Assembly: GCA_018433265.1 (NCBI GenBank)
Contig: JAHDRO010000257.1
Location: 1 to 6,338, forward strand
DNA length: 6,338 nt
Source: Bacteroidales bacterium
GTDB lineage: Bacteria; Bacteroidota; Bacteroidia; Bacteroidales; UBA932
Direction: 5' to 3'
Part shown: in pieces, positions 5,784 to 6,338 of the stretch
Numbering within the stretch: the first letter of the stretch is position 1
How the letters are laid out: every line of letters starts with the position of its first letter
Program-made: the position numbers and the translations under genes
The notes under the pieces: model-generated
What the model was told of the DNA's origin: nothing
Databases searched by the model: none
The model's input: only the letters and a program-made list of their open reading frames with translations

Positions 5784-5802
5784 GTTACCAAAAAATGGTA
5801 AC
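5784..5802. other. 7-bp hairpin after rep, candidate replication origin element
   Basis: GTTACCA and TGGTAAC form a perfect inverted repeat around AAAAA. It lies between the rep stop and the DUF5681-like gene. The plus strand has no T-tract after it, so it is not a standard terminator for rep. Its right arm continues GGTAACTATATGA, similar to GGTAACAATGTATGA at 4818-4832 over the rep start. A nick-site hairpin or Rep-binding site is possible. A weak terminator or antisense terminator on the minus strand is the alternative. Confidence 0.35.
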
Positions 5803-5828
5803 TATATGAAAAAAACAATCTTTTACAT

Positions 5829-6131
5829 ATGGGACAGATAAAGGGACGGACGGGTAATCCTTTTGGCAGACCAAGAGGCAAGCCAAACCGTATTACAGCG
5901 GATTTGAGAGAGTTTTTAAAGCAATTGATGTATGACAACCTGGATCAGTTTAGGGAAGACTTTAGGCAATTAGATCCAAAGGATAGGCTAATTATAATGG
6001 AGAAGTTTTTGAGTTTTATTTTGCCAAAATTATCCAATGTAACGGTTTTTGAAGATGAAGACCCACAAAAATTAAAAACAAGAGAAGATTTTCTAAATCG
6101 TATGAGGAAAGTAGATAAAAAATCTAATTAA
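5829..6131 (+). CDS. DUF5681-like small protein with an AT-hook-like motif
   Basis: It has 100 residues, an ATG start 59 bases after the rep stop and a TAA stop. The N-terminus carries GRTGNPFGRPRGKPNRIT (residues 6-23), the hallmark of the DUF5681 family found in phages and mobile elements; the GRPRGKP core resembles an AT-hook and probably binds DNA. Residues 24-75 are helical (LREFLKQLMYDNL, then DPKDRLIIMEKFLSFILP). The tail is charged. Related proteins are often encoded beside terminase genes in phages, where a role in DNA packaging is suspected, but no terminase is present here. In this element it may bind element DNA for replication, or mark it for packaging by a helper; both are inference. 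A terminator follows 35 bases after the stop. Confidence 0.75.
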   Translation: MGQIKGRTGNPFGRPRGKPNRITADLREFLKQLMYDNLDQFREDFRQLDPKDRLIIMEKFLSFILPKLSNVTVFEDEDPQKLKTREDFLNRMRKVDKKSN

Positions 6132-6166
6132 GTGAGATAAGATTTGGTTAATAGATTTTGAGAGGG

Positions 6167-6198
6167 GGGGGCGGGTGCCCCCTTTTTTATTTTTTTTT
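6167..6198 (+). terminator. rho-independent terminator of the HTH-rep operon
   Basis: GGGGGC (6167-6172) and GCCCCC (6177-6182) form a perfect 6-bp GC stem with loop GGGT, followed by T6, AT and T8. The left arm lies in a G8 run starting at 6164. It ends the second transcription block before the right arm of the element. Confidence 0.92.
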
Positions 6199-6219
6199 AA
6201 AAGAGGGGAAAAAGAGGGG
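6199..6219 (+). repeat. tandem GAGGGG repeat, right arm
   Basis: AAAAGAGGGG followed by AAAAAGAGGGG and then AAAATC matches the pair at 1627-1650, with shorter A-runs. It lies 60 bases from attR, while the left pair lies about 142 bases from attL. In the excised circle the two pairs would flank the core in the same orientation, as arm-type integrase sites often do. Confidence 0.55.
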
Positions 6220-6239
6220 AAAATCTTGAAATGAAAAAA

Positions 6240-6270
6240 AGCCAAATATCAGTTATATTGATAATTGGCT
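6240..6270 (-). terminator. terminator downstream of tRNA-Asp (bidirectional hairpin)
   Basis: AGCCAA (6240-6245) pairs with TTGGCT (6265-6270) and TATCA (6247-6251) with TGATA (6259-6263), interrupted by one A-A mismatch, with a 7-base loop. Read on the minus strand it follows the tRNA 3' end by a few bases and is followed by a T-run (complement of the A7 at 6234-6240). On the plus strand CTTTTT follows, so it could also act in that direction. It lies inside the element, so the element supplies the tRNA's terminator. Confidence 0.75.
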
Positions 6271-6277
6271 CTTTTTA

Positions 6278-6338
6278 TGGCGGTCTGGACGGGACTCGGA
6301 CCCGCGACCCCATGCGTGACAGGCATGTATTCTAACCA
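6278..6338 (-). tRNA. tRNA-Asp: tRNA-Asp (anticodon GTC), 3' part; 5' end beyond the window
   Basis: Read on the minus strand, the sequence has the end of the D arm (TGGTTAGAAT), an anticodon arm with stem CATGC/GCATG and loop CTGTCAC carrying anticodon GTC, a T arm with stem GCGGG/CCCGT, the acceptor strand CCAGACC, discriminator G and an encoded CCA at 6280-6278. It closely parallels the well-known Escherichia coli tRNA-Asp in the anticodon and T arms. One oddity is the T loop TCCGAGT, where TTCGAGT is expected. The last two bases of CCA lie outside the att repeat on the element side, so the element restores the tRNA end. Confidence 0.93.
6280..6296 (+). other. attR: right attachment core inside tRNA-Asp
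   Basis: Exact copy of the 17-bp attL sequence. On the minus strand it covers the first C of the CCA end, the discriminator G, the acceptor 3' strand CCAGACC and the T-arm up to the A of the loop. Strand exchange must occur within these 17 bases. Confidence 0.9.

Larger units (their letters stand above)
1468..6296 (+). mobile_element. tRNA-Asp-integrated minimal element (4,812 bp) with tyrosine integrase and II/X-like Rep
   Basis: It is bounded by a 17-bp direct repeat derived from the 3' end of tRNA-Asp; the distance between copies gives a unit of 4,812 bases. It encodes, all on the plus strand, a tyrosine integrase, a 262-residue unknown, a HTH/excisionase-like protein, a 174-residue unknown, a replication initiator resembling the phage/plasmid II/X family, and a DUF5681-like protein. 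Every ORF is uninterrupted and both blocks end in good terminators, so it looks intact and recent. Arginine in its genes is nearly always AGA or AGG. No coat, morphogenesis (Zot-like), terminase large subunit, relaxase or conjugation gene is visible. It could be a minimal integrative replicon, a satellite of an inovirus-like phage, or a mobilizable element using Rep as relaxase; the sequence does not decide. Confidence 0.88.

Noticed and set aside
5806..5841. Tiny ORF (MKKTIFYIWDR) overlapping the start of the DUF5681-like gene in another frame
   Set aside because: It is only 11 codons, with no repeated-codon attenuator feature or associated terminator hairpin; it is likely chance.

Overview
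The window looks like chromosomal DNA from a Bacteroidota bacterium (Bacteroides-like). The reasons are the AT-rich genes without clear Shine-Dalgarno sites, TAnnTTTG-type promoter boxes, the integrase subtype, and a HTH/excisionase-like protein of the kind that accompanies Bacteroides mobile elements. It holds a complete, very small integrative element of about 4.8 kb inserted in the 3' end of a tRNA-Asp gene, plus the chromosomal flank to its left.

Layout. Positions 1-1153 are left flank: the C-terminal part of an AbiEii-type nucleotidyltransferase toxin, followed closely by an unrecognised 124-residue gene. Positions 1154-1467 contain no convincing gene but are structured: a hairpin-plus-TTTAGGTTA module occurs twice, each copy ending in a sequence resembling the rc of a tRNA-Asp 3' end. 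A 17-bp exact direct repeat, GCGGTCTGGACGGGACT, lies at 1468-1484 (attL) and 6280-6296 (attR). attR is the 3' end of tRNA-Asp(GTC), which runs off the right edge on the minus strand.

Inside the element all six genes are on the plus strand in two blocks. Block 1 is a tyrosine integrase (1689-2975) and an unrecognised 262-residue protein with a tandem decapeptide repeat (2988-3776), closed by a strong terminator. Block 2, preceded by a cluster of TTGTA/TACAA motifs, is a HTH protein resembling an excisionase (3960-4268), an unrecognised 174-residue protein translationally coupled to it (4268-4792), a replication initiator resembling the phage/plasmid II/X family (4825-5769), and a 100-residue DUF5681-like protein (5829-6131), closed by a second strong terminator. 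Tandem GAGGGG repeats sit in both arms near the att sites and are candidate integrase arm-binding sites.

Working model (inference): the integrase and HTH protein move the element in and out of tRNA-Asp, and the Rep protein replicates the excised circle by a rolling-circle mechanism. No capsid, coat, secretion or relaxase gene is visible. The element is therefore either a minimal integrative replicon or a satellite that depends on a helper phage or conjugative element. The 262- and 174-residue proteins are the unexplained part and the most interesting genes here.
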